A DNA stretch of 25,599 nt from a virus, in the IMG/VR virus record IMGVR_UViG_3300045733_000212, positions 1 through 25,599 of that record; one strand, written 5' to 3'. The notes below the pieces were generated by a model. The model searched no databases. It saw only the letters and a program-made list of their open reading frames with translations, and was not told the origin of the DNA. A program made the translations under genes and the position numbers. Shown one piece after another: positions 1-6,007 of this stretch (positions within the stretch are counted from its first letter, which is position 1; each line of letters opens with the position of its first letter).

Positions 1-1
1 T

Positions 2-436
2 TTCGAAGATGCGATGGGGGAAGCGCACATCGCATTCATGTCCGCTTGCGAGGACTTCGATCCGGACCAAGGCACTCAGTTTTTGTCATGGTGCTACCAG
101 AAGGTTCATTCCCGGTTGTCACATTGGGTCCGGGGGCGAGCCAGACGGCCTTTGCAATTCGTGGATCCAGTGGACTTTGCTTTCATGAGACATCCCATTG
201 CCCCCCGGCAACACTCTGATTGCCTTGAAATCTGGGAGGAATTGTCAGGGGATGCGCGGGAAATCATCAATCTCCTCCTGGAAACACCCCAAGAGTTATT
301 GGAGGAAGTCCCGACACCCAAGCGGCTTCTGGGGCGAGTCAAACGCTACTTGATTGCCAAAGGCAGGAAGGCTAACGCGATTCATCTTGCACATTTGGAA
401 ATCCAAGGCAAATTCCGGGAAGTATGGTCAACGTGA
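2..436 (+). CDS. Sigma-70-like protein, 5' end outside the window
   Basis: The frame is open to the left edge (codons for FEDA precede the first ATG at 14), so the true start probably lies upstream. The first 40 residues resemble sigma-70 region 2: an acidic/amphipathic helix, then FDPDQGTQF (compare the family's FDP-x-x-G-x-x-F), then a helix ending in a basic RGRARR patch. The C-terminal half (SGDAREIINLLLETPQEL, then TPKRLLGRVKRYL) could be a region-4-like helical domain. The expected role is redirecting host RNA polymerase to phage promoters. It overlaps the next gene by 13 bases. This is a pattern-based call; a helical DNA-binding protein unrelated to sigma is the alternative. Confidence 0.5.
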   Translation, partial: FEDAMGEAHIAFMSACEDFDPDQGTQFLSWCYQKVHSRLSHWVRGRARRPLQFVDPVDFAFMRHPIAPRQHSDCLEIWEELSGDAREIINLLLETPQELLEEVPTPKRLLGRVKRYLIAKGRKANAIHLAHLEIQGKFREVWST

Positions 437-657
437 AAGCAAAAATTGAATTCATCGGGTTTGCTCCGGGGCTTGCGCCTTTCGGGGGCGAACAGATTTT
501 TGCTGTCGGAAACGTCGCCTTCTCCCGTGTCGGCGTGCGTTCCCTTGGCATCACGATCCCCCCGGAAGTTGAAAATCAGGTGCAAGTGGCACTCCATGAT
601 TGGAACAACAGGGGGCTTTGTGATGATCACGTTTACCCTCTTTTCCGCGCCGCATAA
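424..657 (+). CDS. Hypothetical 77-aa protein
   Basis: This short ORF starts at an ATG with a good GGGAAG ribosome-binding site 2-7 bases upstream, and its start overlaps the end of the sigma-like gene. The protein is rich in beta-type segments (KAKIEFIGF, FAVGNVAFSRVGV) with no transmembrane stretch or recognisable motif. A 60-bp gap separates it from the SNF2 gene. An ORF in another frame (446-709) covers the same DNA but has a much less protein-like composition. No function is assigned. Confidence 0.5.
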   Translation: MVNVKAKIEFIGFAPGLAPFGGEQIFAVGNVAFSRVGVRSLGITIPPEVENQVQVALHDWNNRGLCDDHVYPLFRAA

Positions 658-716
658 TCGGCCCTTCTCACTGTCCCGAATCCAAGCCGCCCACAAGCGG
701 AAGAAATGAATCCATT

Positions 717-2075
717 TTGACAGAACTAAAACCATTCCAGAAAGAAGGAGTTAGATCCATTTACTACTTCGGGGGACGGACTTTGCTTGCGGATCAGATG
801 GGCTGTGGAAAGACAATCCAAGCTCTTGAATGGATTCGTTTATTGCCAAAGCGACGGCCTGTCATAATCATCACACCAGCAAGCCTAAAATGGACTTGGC
901 AGTCAGAGGCAGCTATGCACTTTGGCATGAGGGCAGAAGTCCTGGAGGGGCACCGTAAGGCCCGGCAAATGACCCTCCCGGGGCCAATCGTCATCCTTAA
1001 TTACGACATCCTGAAATCATGGTTGCCGGCCCTGATTGCGTCTAAGCCTGAAATCCTGATCCTAGATGAAATCAGTTTTTGCAAATCCAGAAACGCACAA
1101 CGAACCAAAGCCGCCATCCAGCTTTCCCAATTGCCTTCCTCTGTAGTGGGCCTCAGTGGCACCCCATTGACAAACCGGCCCATTGAATTGTGGAGTATCC
1201 TGCAAATCATTCGGCCAGACATCTTCCCGGATCACAACGCATTCGCTTGGCGATACTGCCAGCCGAAATGGGATGCACGGTGGGGCTGGCAATTCAACGG
1301 GGCGGCTAACTTACAGGAACTCCATGGTATCTTGCGGGATGAGTGCATGATTCGACGGCTGAAGAAAGACGTGCTCAAAGAGCTTCCCGACAAGACCCGC
1401 CAAGTTGTGTCATTCAAACTAGATAAATCCAGTTTGAACGAATACAACAAGGCCAAAACCAACTTTATTGGATGGCTGCGAGGGATCAGTCCTGGAAAAG
1501 CCTTCCGTGCTGCCAAGTGCCAAGCACTCGTTAAGGTGGGATATTTACTACGGCTCACCGCCAAATTGAAACTGGGATTGACGGTCCAATGGCTTACGGA
1601 ATTCCTCGAATCTCATCCCGGGGAGAAACTGGTTTGCCTGACGATGAACACCTTTGTCATTGACCATCTCGCGGCAAGGTTTCCGCGTCATGTCATCATT
1701 GATGGAAGGGTGACAGGGATTAAACGGGTGGAGGCAGTTCGCAAGTTCCAATCCCATTCCAAGGTGGATTTCCTTTTCGGAAACATCAAAGCGGCCGGAC
1801 TGGGATTGACCCTGACTGCCGCCCGTCAAGGCGTGTTCCTGGATTTCCCGTGGAACCCGGGGGACTTGATTCAGGGGGAAGATCGGGTTCACCGCATAGG
1901 CCAAACCAAGGATGTGATCATCCATTACCTTGCCACGATCGGAACCATTGAGGAAAAACTGATTCGCATTTTACGCGAGAAAGCGGCTACCTTAGACGCT
2001 GTGTTGAACGGCCAAATGAACTCCACCGATCTGGACGTGTTCGATGAACTGCTCCGGGAGGCATCCCATGAGTAA
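717..2075 (+). CDS. SNF2-family DNA helicase/translocase
   Basis: A 452-aa superfamily 2 ATPase. Motif I is DQMGCGKT (residues 26-33), motif Ia IIITPASLKWTW, motif II DEIS (117-120, in the DExx position), motif III GLSGTPLTN, motif V in GLGLTLTAA and motif VI RVHRIGQ (390-396). The LSGTP and RVHRIGQ signatures are diagnostic of SNF2 rather than of ordinary DEAD/DEAH helicases. The likely role is ATP-driven translocation on dsDNA, for example fork remodelling, annealing or clearing proteins during replication. The start is taken as TTG at 717, with GGAAGAA 11 bases upstream; no in-frame ATG lies near. There is no fused nuclease or accessory domain, so it is close to a minimal SNF2 core. It overlaps the next gene by 8 bases. 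Confidence 0.9.
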   Translation: MTELKPFQKEGVRSIYYFGGRTLLADQMGCGKTIQALEWIRLLPKRRPVIIITPASLKWTWQSEAAMHFGMRAEVLEGHRKARQMTLPGPIVILNYDILKSWLPALIASKPEILILDEISFCKSRNAQRTKAAIQLSQLPSSVVGLSGTPLTNRPIELWSILQIIRPDIFPDHNAFAWRYCQPKWDARWGWQFNGAANLQELHGILRDECMIRRLKKDVLKELPDKTRQVVSFKLDKSSLNEYNKAKTNFIGWLRGISPGKAFRAAKCQALVKVGYLLRLTAKLKLGLTVQWLTEFLESHPGEKLVCLTMNTFVIDHLAARFPRHVIIDGRVTGIKRVEAVRKFQSHSKVDFLFGNIKAAGLGLTLTAARQGVFLDFPWNPGDLIQGEDRVHRIGQTKDVIIHYLATIGTIEEKLIRILREKAATLDAVLNGQMNSTDLDVFDELLREASHE

Positions 2076-2298
2076 ATTGTCATCCGTTACGGGAATTCCC
2101 GTAACGGAATTGTGGGCACAACTCAAATCCTATTGGTATCTCCTGACAATCTGGCGGCTGGGCGTGTGGAGAGGCGAGCGCGTTATCACAACCCGAGATA
2201 GTCATGGAAAACTCAGCTTGGTCGCAGTCGGAACCGGGAGCATCAAAGAGGAAACCTTGAAACTTAGACGGATCTTTTTATCACAACAAGGGAACTGA
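2068..2298 (+). CDS. Hypothetical 76-aa protein
   Basis: The start is ATG 2068 inside the end of the SNF2 gene, with GGGAG 7 bases upstream; an in-frame ATG at 2044 is possible but has no better support. The protein has an aromatic central stretch (SYWYLLTIWRLGVWRGE) and a beta-like C-terminal part, with no known motif. Codons 6-14 are made of a perfect 26-bp DNA palindrome, so the N-terminal sequence SVTGIPVTE is partly dictated by that element. It lies 2 bp upstream of the ribbon-helix-helix gene and is probably co-transcribed with it. Confidence 0.6.
   Translation: MSKLSSVTGIPVTELWAQLKSYWYLLTIWRLGVWRGERVITTRDSHGKLSLVAVGTGSIKEETLKLRRIFLSQQGN
2083..2108. repeat. Perfect 26-bp palindrome
   Basis: TCCGTTACGGGAA is followed directly by its exact reverse complement TTCCCGTAACGGA, centred between 2095 and 2096 and beginning 15 bases after the ATG at 2068. 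As RNA it would fold into an 11-bp stem with an AAUU loop. No T-run follows, so it is not a standard terminator. Possible roles are an operator for a symmetric dimer, a translational hairpin, an RNase III-type processing site or a recombination site. Confidence 0.9.
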
Positions 2299-2300
2299 TT

Positions 2301-2501
2301 ATGGGTTACAAATCAACCATCTCCACCACGCCAGCGGATAAATCCAAGTCCGCCCATCGGGGGGCCTTGTTCATGCAAGGAATCCCGCAATCCACCAAGA
2401 ACGAATTCAAGGCGGCATGCGCCCGCAAGGAGAAATCCATGCGGGATGTGATTATCACGCTCATGCGCCAGTTTGTAAAAGAATCTAGTCAGAAAAACTA
2501 A
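2301..2501 (+). CDS. Ribbon-helix-helix DNA-binding protein
   Basis: A 66-aa protein with a basic N-terminal tail, a short strand (residues about 22-28, ALFMQGI) and two helices (STKNEFKAACARKEK and MRDVIITLMRQFVKE). This layout matches the Arc/CopG/ParG ribbon-helix-helix fold, in which a dimer inserts the beta-ribbon into the major groove. The size is typical. Such proteins usually repress their own or neighbouring promoters at short inverted repeats. A cluster of four related half-sites starts at its 3' end and runs to the next gene, so it is a natural candidate ligand. The fold is inferred from sequence pattern only. Confidence 0.65.
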   Translation: MGYKSTISTTPADKSKSAHRGALFMQGIPQSTKNEFKAACARKEKSMRDVIITLMRQFVKESSQKN

Positions 2502-2551
2502 CCAGTATTTCTGACAAAAACTGTAAGAAAAAGAGGTATGTTTTTCTTACA
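2488..2551. promoter_or_regulatory. Cluster of four GTMAGAAA half-sites, candidate operator or paired hairpins
   Basis: The half-site GTCAGAAA occurs on + at 2488-2495 and on - at 2508-2515; GTAAGAAA occurs on + at 2524-2531 and on - at 2543-2550. The second pair extends to perfect 11-base arms (2522-2532 and 2541-2551) around the loop GAGGTATG, which contains a Shine-Dalgarno-like GAGG and an ATG. The first pair overlaps the last codons of the ribbon-helix-helix gene. The arrangement suits either a multi-site operator or an mRNA structure controlling the lysozyme gene downstream. No T-run follows, so a classical terminator is unlikely. Confidence 0.55.
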
Positions 2552-2561
2552 AGACCAATCT

Positions 2562-2960
2562 ATGAAGTGGCTCGCCGCCATCCAATTTCTGTTCCCGTTC
2601 ATCGGCAATGCGGAACTGCCCCCGCATGTCCTGAATGCAATTCACCAAGTAGAATCATCTGGAAAGTTTAGGGGTGTGCGAGACGGCGACGGAGGAAGGG
2701 CAATCGGGCCTTTCCAAATCCACAAGAGCTATTGGCGCGACGCGATTCGATTTCAACCCTCCCTTGGTGGACGCTATGGGGATTGTCAGGACTACCATTA
2801 CGCCAAGCGCGTCGTCACTGCTTACCTGCAAGGATGGGCGGCAAAACACATTCGATTGAGGAACTGGGAAGCGGTTATTCGCACGCATAACGGCGGGCCA
2901 GATGGATCTATTAATAAATTGACTTTGCCTTACTGGGAAAGGGCTAGGAAATTCCTATGA
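2562..2960 (+). CDS. Secreted lysozyme-like muramidase (i-type lysozyme / SLT-like)
   Basis: From ATG 2562 the protein begins with a plausible signal peptide (MKWLAAIQFLFPFIGNA, cleavage near residue 17), which is why this start is preferred over ATG 2538, which sits in a hairpin loop only one base after GAGG. The mature part has an HQVESSG segment with candidate catalytic Glu31, then AIGPFQIHKSYW, and a C-terminal THNGGPDG...YWERA block. This order is characteristic of invertebrate-type lysozymes and related SLT folds, but the usual disulphide cysteines are almost all missing. The expected role is peptidoglycan cleavage in the periplasm or wall. Its place among replication genes is unusual. 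The last 4 bases overlap the primase gene. Confidence 0.65.
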   Translation: MKWLAAIQFLFPFIGNAELPPHVLNAIHQVESSGKFRGVRDGDGGRAIGPFQIHKSYWRDAIRFQPSLGGRYGDCQDYHYAKRVVTAYLQGWAAKHIRLRNWEAVIRTHNGGPDGSINKLTLPYWERARKFL

Positions 2961-3826
2961 CCGCACAGGAAATCTTTCAAGCCTTGGGTGTGGAGCATCT
3001 GGAATCCGGCCATAGGCACTGTCGCCCAAACTGGATTCAGTTACAAAATTGCCCTTTCTGCGGTTCGGTCAACTACCATCTCGGTTACAGCATCGGGGGA
3101 GGATTCTTCGTTTGTTGGAAATGTGGCGGACATCGCACTGTGGACACCTGGAGGCTTCTAGGCGCGTCCAAGAAGCAACTGGGGGAAATCCTCCACGACA
3201 TGGAGAAAGATGCCGCTCCGGCCAAGCGGGAGCGAACACGGGCCACTGTAGCGGAACCCAAGGGAGTCAAGCCCATGTTGGATTGCCACAAGTATTACCT
3301 GCGGGAACGCGGATTTGACCCAAAACAAATTGAATCTATCTGGGGAGTTAAGGGGATTGGGCTGGCTTCCCGCCTGTCATGGCGTCTCTACATCCCGATC
3401 ACTTACAAAACGGATCTTGTTAGTTGGACAACCCGCGCCATCGGAAAGAAGGTGGAGCAACGTTACGTGTCCGCGTCCGCCGAAGAGGAGTGCATCAATC
3501 ACAAGGAACTGATCTACGGGCGCGACTTCTGCCGCAACTCCATCGTGGTTGTGGAGGGGCCGGCTGACGCTTGGAAAATCGGTCCTGGAGCCGGGGCGCT
3601 GTTCGGAACTGCCTTCTCCACCGCGCAGGTGCGAGAGATTGCGAGCATTCCCAACCGTTACGTGTGCTTTGACGCCGGCCCGCATGCACAAGCCAAGGCA
3701 GAGAATCTTTGCAACCAGCTGTCTTGCTTCCCCGGAGTAACGGAACGGATTGACCTGGACTCAAAAGATCCCGGGGAAGCCTCACAACACGAAATCAATT
3801 TAGTTAGACAAATTGCCAAACTGTAG
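2957..3826 (+). CDS. DnaG-like DNA primase
   Basis: A 289-aa protein with an N-terminal zinc ribbon CPFC-x17-CWKC, as in DnaG/T7 gp4 primases, followed by a charged linker and a TOPRIM domain. The first TOPRIM motif is clear (SIVVVEGPADAWKIG, with the conserved Glu). The second should be DxD but reads CFDAGPHAQAKAEN, so the second acidic residue is not in its usual place. The likely role is primer synthesis for the phage fork with the DnaB-like helicase at 7160. It starts at an ATGA overlap with the lysozyme gene. It is shorter than bacterial DnaG (about 580 aa) and has no helicase-interaction domain that I can recognise. Confidence 0.85.
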   Translation: MTAQEIFQALGVEHLESGHRHCRPNWIQLQNCPFCGSVNYHLGYSIGGGFFVCWKCGGHRTVDTWRLLGASKKQLGEILHDMEKDAAPAKRERTRATVAEPKGVKPMLDCHKYYLRERGFDPKQIESIWGVKGIGLASRLSWRLYIPITYKTDLVSWTTRAIGKKVEQRYVSASAEEECINHKELIYGRDFCRNSIVVVEGPADAWKIGPGAGALFGTAFSTAQVREIASIPNRYVCFDAGPHAQAKAENLCNQLSCFPGVTERIDLDSKDPGEASQHEINLVRQIAKL

Positions 3827-3839
3827 GGGATAACAAGAT

Positions 3840-3971
3840 ATGAACCTCGCACACAAACAAGCCCAACGTATTCGCAACAAAGTGAGAAAAGCCCGCCACA
3901 GGAAGGAAGCCATGGAACGAGCACAGCGCCTGAGTCAAGTATCACAAGAAGCGAAAGCGATTTCCCCATGA
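3840..3971 (+). CDS. Small basic protein (43 aa)
   Basis: The ORF encodes MNLAHKQAQRIRNKVRKAR followed by a Lys/Arg/Glu/Ala-rich helix, and ends TGA at an ATGA overlap with the next gene. The sequence GGGGATAACA lies 4 bases upstream of the ATG and the same 10-mer precedes the UvsY-like gene. The strongly basic amphipathic helix could bind nucleic acid, but no family is recognised. The coupled stop/start junction is the main support for its being real. Confidence 0.5.
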   Translation: MNLAHKQAQRIRNKVRKARHRKEAMERAQRLSQVSQEAKAISP

Positions 3972-4276
3972 ACACGTTTCCCTGCCACTACAGTTTCGCC
4001 GTGTTCTGGTCCATCGTTTGCTTCCTATCCGGTGGACTGGTTACGCTCTTCGTTTTTAGCATGTGCAAATCATCCGGGGATGCTGACCGGTGTGCGGAAT
4101 GTGTCCAACGAGGACACGAACGCCGCCAGGAAGCAGAACTTGAAACCCAAGCCATGCGTGCGGCATCCGCAGTTATTTCCTCCCAGTCCTCACCCAGCCG
4201 GATTGCTCTATGCCCTGAGGAGGTTCTTGAGAAAGAGCAAGCGGCTGGGAATTCTGAATTCAATTTGAAACCATGA
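3968..4276 (+). CDS. Single-pass membrane protein (102 aa)
   Basis: A short N-terminus is followed by one clear hydrophobic segment (residues about 8-32, FAVFWSIVCFLSGGLVTLFVF), a CAEC pair, then a hydrophilic, Glu/Ala-rich, probably helical C-terminal region. It is joined to both neighbours by ATGA overlaps. One transmembrane helix plus a soluble coil would fit an i-spanin- or holin-like lysis protein, and a secreted lysozyme lies 1 kb upstream, but no family signature confirms this. An unrelated inner-membrane protein of early infection is equally possible. Confidence 0.55.
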   Translation: MNTFPCHYSFAVFWSIVCFLSGGLVTLFVFSMCKSSGDADRCAECVQRGHERRQEAELETQAMRAASAVISSQSSPSRIALCPEEVLEKEQAAGNSEFNLKP

Positions 4277-4620
4277 AAGTCTACATTTTTTCTGACGAAT
4301 GGTATCCCGTTCGTTGTCTTGGGGATGATGGCACGCGATGTGACGTGCCAAGGAAGACACTGACCCGATGGCGTCGGGCATTCACCGCGTTTGAAAATGT
4401 CCAAAGTGAAATGACGACGCTTGAGAACAAAACTGTTGCCAAATACATCCATAATGTCCTGCCACTCCACATCTCAAAAAGGACTACCCCTGCCCGGGCA
4501 AGTCAGCGAATCAACACGCCGGCTCAACCCGCATCTCTACGGATCGGGAGCGACACAAACCGCCGCATTGGCGGAAACACCCAAAGGGGCAAAGGGTATT
4601 CCACCTGTCATCATGGTTGA
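4273..4620 (+). CDS. Hypothetical protein, possibly frame-disrupted
   Basis: The first 60 residues (MKVYIFSDEWYPVRCLGDDG, then a basic helix KTLTRWRRAFTAFENVQ) look like a normal small phage protein and begin at an ATGA overlap. After about residue 62 the sequence becomes rich in Arg/Thr/Pro/Gly and reads like an off-frame tail, while from 4454 a more natural protein sequence runs in the +1 frame. Either the stop of a roughly 60-aa protein was lost and it now reads into the next gene, or a frameshift joins the two. The 115-aa length is therefore doubtful. Confidence 0.5.
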   Translation: MKVYIFSDEWYPVRCLGDDGTRCDVPRKTLTRWRRAFTAFENVQSEMTTLENKTVAKYIHNVLPLHISKRTTPARASQRINTPAQPASLRIGSDTNRRIGGNTQRGKGYSTCHHG

Positions 4621-4729
4621 TTATCGCGCCCCGGATCTTGCGAGATGCCAGGAACTCCTTGCCCGATTACACCAGCCCGCGCTAGTAAACACACCCAAAG
4701 TCGGACTGTTCCGAAGGCTCTTTTTCTAA
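4454..4729 (+). CDS. Hypothetical 91-aa protein
   Basis: In the +1 frame relative to the preceding ORF, this frame encodes a Ser/Gly/Pro-rich N-terminal part, then a more structured segment DYRAPDLARCQELLARLHQP and a C-terminal basic/aromatic tip LFRRLFF. ATG 4454 is chosen; an in-frame ATG exists at 4421. No ribosome-binding site is evident, so translation may depend on the overlapping upstream ORF. No family is recognised. Confidence 0.4.
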   Translation: MSCHSTSQKGLPLPGQVSESTRRLNPHLYGSGATQTAALAETPKGAKGIPPVIMVDYRAPDLARCQELLARLHQPALVNTPKVGLFRRLFF

Positions 4730-4737
4730 ACGAATCT

Positions 4738-5166
4738 ATGACGCCACGACAACAAACCGCTTTGGATTACGCACGGAAAAACAACCCCAGGGCTGCCCAA
4801 CTTCTTGAACGGGTTTACTCCGGGGAAAACATCTCCCGATCAGAGGCCATCAAAGCCAAGTGCTATGACTGTGCCAATTACGTTCGGGAGGAGATTGACC
4901 AGTGCCGGGTGGAGACATGTCCGCTCTGGCATCTCCGACCTCGATTTGGTGACAACAAAGCACTCCAGGCTGGGAAGCAGACAGGCAGGAAAAGAGCGCC
5001 CATGTCAGAGGAGCGCAAAGCCAAGGTGCTTGCCGGACTTGCCAACGCACGAAAAACAAGAGCATTGGCGAAAGCCACTGCTAGATCCCTTATTGAGAAA
5101 GAGAAAACTCAGGTGAGTGCTCCCGGGGGTATCAAAGTGCCACCCAAGGAGCGCGAGTGGATTTGA
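4738..5166 (+). CDS. Small cysteine-motif phage protein (142 aa)
   Basis: The start is ATG 4738, just after the previous stop; the frame is open further upstream but that part reads off-frame. Residues about 41-66 hold KCYDCANYVREEIDQC...CPLWHLRPR, i.e. two Cys-x2-to-4-Cys pairs that should bind zinc, a pattern I recognise from many phage proteins of unknown function. The C-terminal half is a basic Ala/Lys/Arg-rich helical region with similarity to DNA-binding linkers. A nucleic-acid-associated role is plausible but not shown. Confidence 0.65.
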   Translation: MTPRQQTALDYARKNNPRAAQLLERVYSGENISRSEAIKAKCYDCANYVREEIDQCRVETCPLWHLRPRFGDNKALQAGKQTGRKRAPMSEERKAKVLAGLANARKTRALAKATARSLIEKEKTQVSAPGGIKVPPKEREWI

Positions 5167-5205
5167 TAGCTAATTTAGACTGTATTCCACCAAGGAATTG
5201 ATTCT

Positions 5206-5553
5206 GTGAGTGAGATCACCTACCGATTTGGAAGGAAACCCTACTTTTTGAAGGAGGAAAACTACGTTATCGTTTGCGCTTGGTGCTACCCGGGACAGAC
5301 AATCAAGAAGCTCTACCCGGAGATTGCGGGGCGGGATATTTCCCATACGATCTGCCCCTACCACACGAAGCAACTGGAGAAGGAGCTTCCTCCTGAAAAG
5401 TCAAACGGCCCGGCTGGACTATTAACAACCGGGCCGCTTGATCCTGAAACCACCATCATCCCTAAGCAAGTGGGAGTTGAGCACCAATTGAAGCCAGAGT
5501 CAAATCCTACTTGCAATGGAGTTGGTGCGGTGGTAGAGGAAACACGTCGCTGA
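5206..5553 (+). CDS. Hypothetical protein with Cys-Trp-Cys motif (115 aa)
   Basis: The start is GTG 5206, with AAGGAA 9-14 bases upstream. The N-terminal 60 residues contain YVIVCAWCYPG and, later, ICPYHTKQL, a C-x2-C ... C-x2-H set that could form a zinc site. The C-terminal half is Pro/Thr/Gly-rich and probably disordered. An all-GC hairpin (5401-5441) falls in that tail. No function is assigned. Confidence 0.5.
   Translation: MSEITYRFGRKPYFLKEENYVIVCAWCYPGQTIKKLYPEIAGRDISHTICPYHTKQLEKELPPEKSNGPAGLLTTGPLDPETTIIPKQVGVEHQLKPESNPTCNGVGAVVEETRR
5401..5441 (+). repeat. GC-rich inverted repeat within the 3' half of the 5206 gene
   Basis: CGGCCCGG (5406-5413) pairs perfectly with CCGGGCCG (5429-5436) across a 15-nt loop, and TCAA/TTGA outside adds four pairs after one mismatch. 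It contains GGCCGC (5432-5437), which is also complementary to the GCGGCC copies at 5559 and 5661. Confidence 0.6.
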
Positions 5554-5608
5554 TCGAAGCGGCCGGGAAGGGAAACCCGTTAAATTGTGCATGTTCGCTT
5601 GATACTTT

Positions 5609-5667
5609 AGGCCGCTGTCTTGGCGAGATCCCCGCACAAGGGTTCCCCCTCGCTAGGATGGCGGCCT
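5609..5667 (+). promoter_or_regulatory. 19-bp hairpin with U-rich tail, attenuator/terminator-like
   Basis: AGGCCGCTGTCTTGGCGAG (5609-5627) pairs along its whole length with 5649-5667 (15 Watson-Crick and 4 G-U pairs), with a 21-nt loop. The tract CTCTTTTCC follows. The stem is longer than usual for an intrinsic terminator, and the T-run is short, so a regulatory RNA or processing site is also possible. The presence of wobble pairs suggests selection for RNA rather than DNA structure. Confidence 0.55.
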
Positions 5668-5695
5668 CTCTTTTCCTATGATAACACCAGTTTGG

Positions 5696-5743
5696 TTTGC
5701 GGAACTTCTTTACATAGCATTGCATTATCGTTTGTTCTGCAAA
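5696..5743. repeat. Inverted repeat TTTGCGGAAC/GTTCTGCAAA
   Basis: Ten-base arms at 5696-5705 and 5734-5743 match with a single G-T wobble, spaced by 28 nt, immediately upstream of the wHTH gene. It could be an operator pair or an RNA stem. Confidence 0.4.
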
Positions 5744-5797
5744 TATGTAACAACCACACCACTTCTGACGACCATGAGTTTCATTGCTCACACAACA

Positions 5798-6001
5798 ATG
5801 AAAACCGAGATCAAGTATGATTGGTGGGAAAAGGGGGCACCGTTGGAAGAAATAATAGCAATTACGGGACTCACGGCAAACCAAGTAAAAACCAGTGTTA
5901 GATGCCTAAAACGATTTGGCGTTGTGAATGAATTCAGAAATGGAAAGCAACGACGATTCAAACCAAGTGAAACGTTTTACACCGAAACATCTTCCCACTA
6001 G
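5798..6001 (+). CDS. Small winged-helix/HTH-like protein (67 aa)
   Basis: From ATG 5798 the protein has a helix (YDWWEKGAPLEEIIAITG), a probable recognition helix (TANQVKTSVRCLKRFG) and a basic wing (NEFRNGKQRRFK), the order expected of a one-domain winged helix. The ATGs at 5774 and 5678 would add poor-quality sequence. No strong ribosome-binding site is visible. It sits directly downstream of the hairpin region and upstream of the replication initiator, so it may regulate this transcript. Base composition is visibly richer in A/T than neighbours such as the primase. Confidence 0.55.
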   Translation: MKTEIKYDWWEKGAPLEEIIAITGLTANQVKTSVRCLKRFGVVNEFRNGKQRRFKPSETFYTETSSH

Positions 6002-6007
6002 ACCCCC

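Larger units (their letters stand above)
5554..5797 (+). other. 244-bp hairpin-rich stretch without a convincing gene
   Basis: The segment between the 5206 gene and the wHTH gene holds two strong inverted repeats (5609-5667 and 5696-5743) and a GCGGCC copy at 5559-5564 that could compete with the first. An ORF continues upstream from 5798 to ATG 5678, but its translation is hydrophobic and low quality and has no ribosome-binding site. No clear -35/-10 pair is seen. A leader, attenuator or small RNA is the best reading. Confidence 0.5.

Noticed and set aside
9-35. 8-bp inverted repeat ATGCGATG/CATCGCAT in the sigma-like gene
   Set aside because: Perfect 8-bp arms with loops up to 30 nt are expected about ten times by chance in a window this size.
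446-709. ORF overlapping the 424 gene in another frame
   Set aside because: Poor composition and no ribosome-binding site; the 424 frame has GGGAAG at suitable distance.
717-745. TTGACA at the start of the SNF2 gene as a -35 promoter box
   Set aside because: No TATAAT-like box lies 16-18 bases downstream, and the hexamer is the gene's own start codon region.
5678-5797. Longer N-terminus of the wHTH protein from ATG 5678
   Set aside because: The extra 40 residues are unlike the rest, no ribosome-binding site exists, and the segment is occupied by an inverted repeat.
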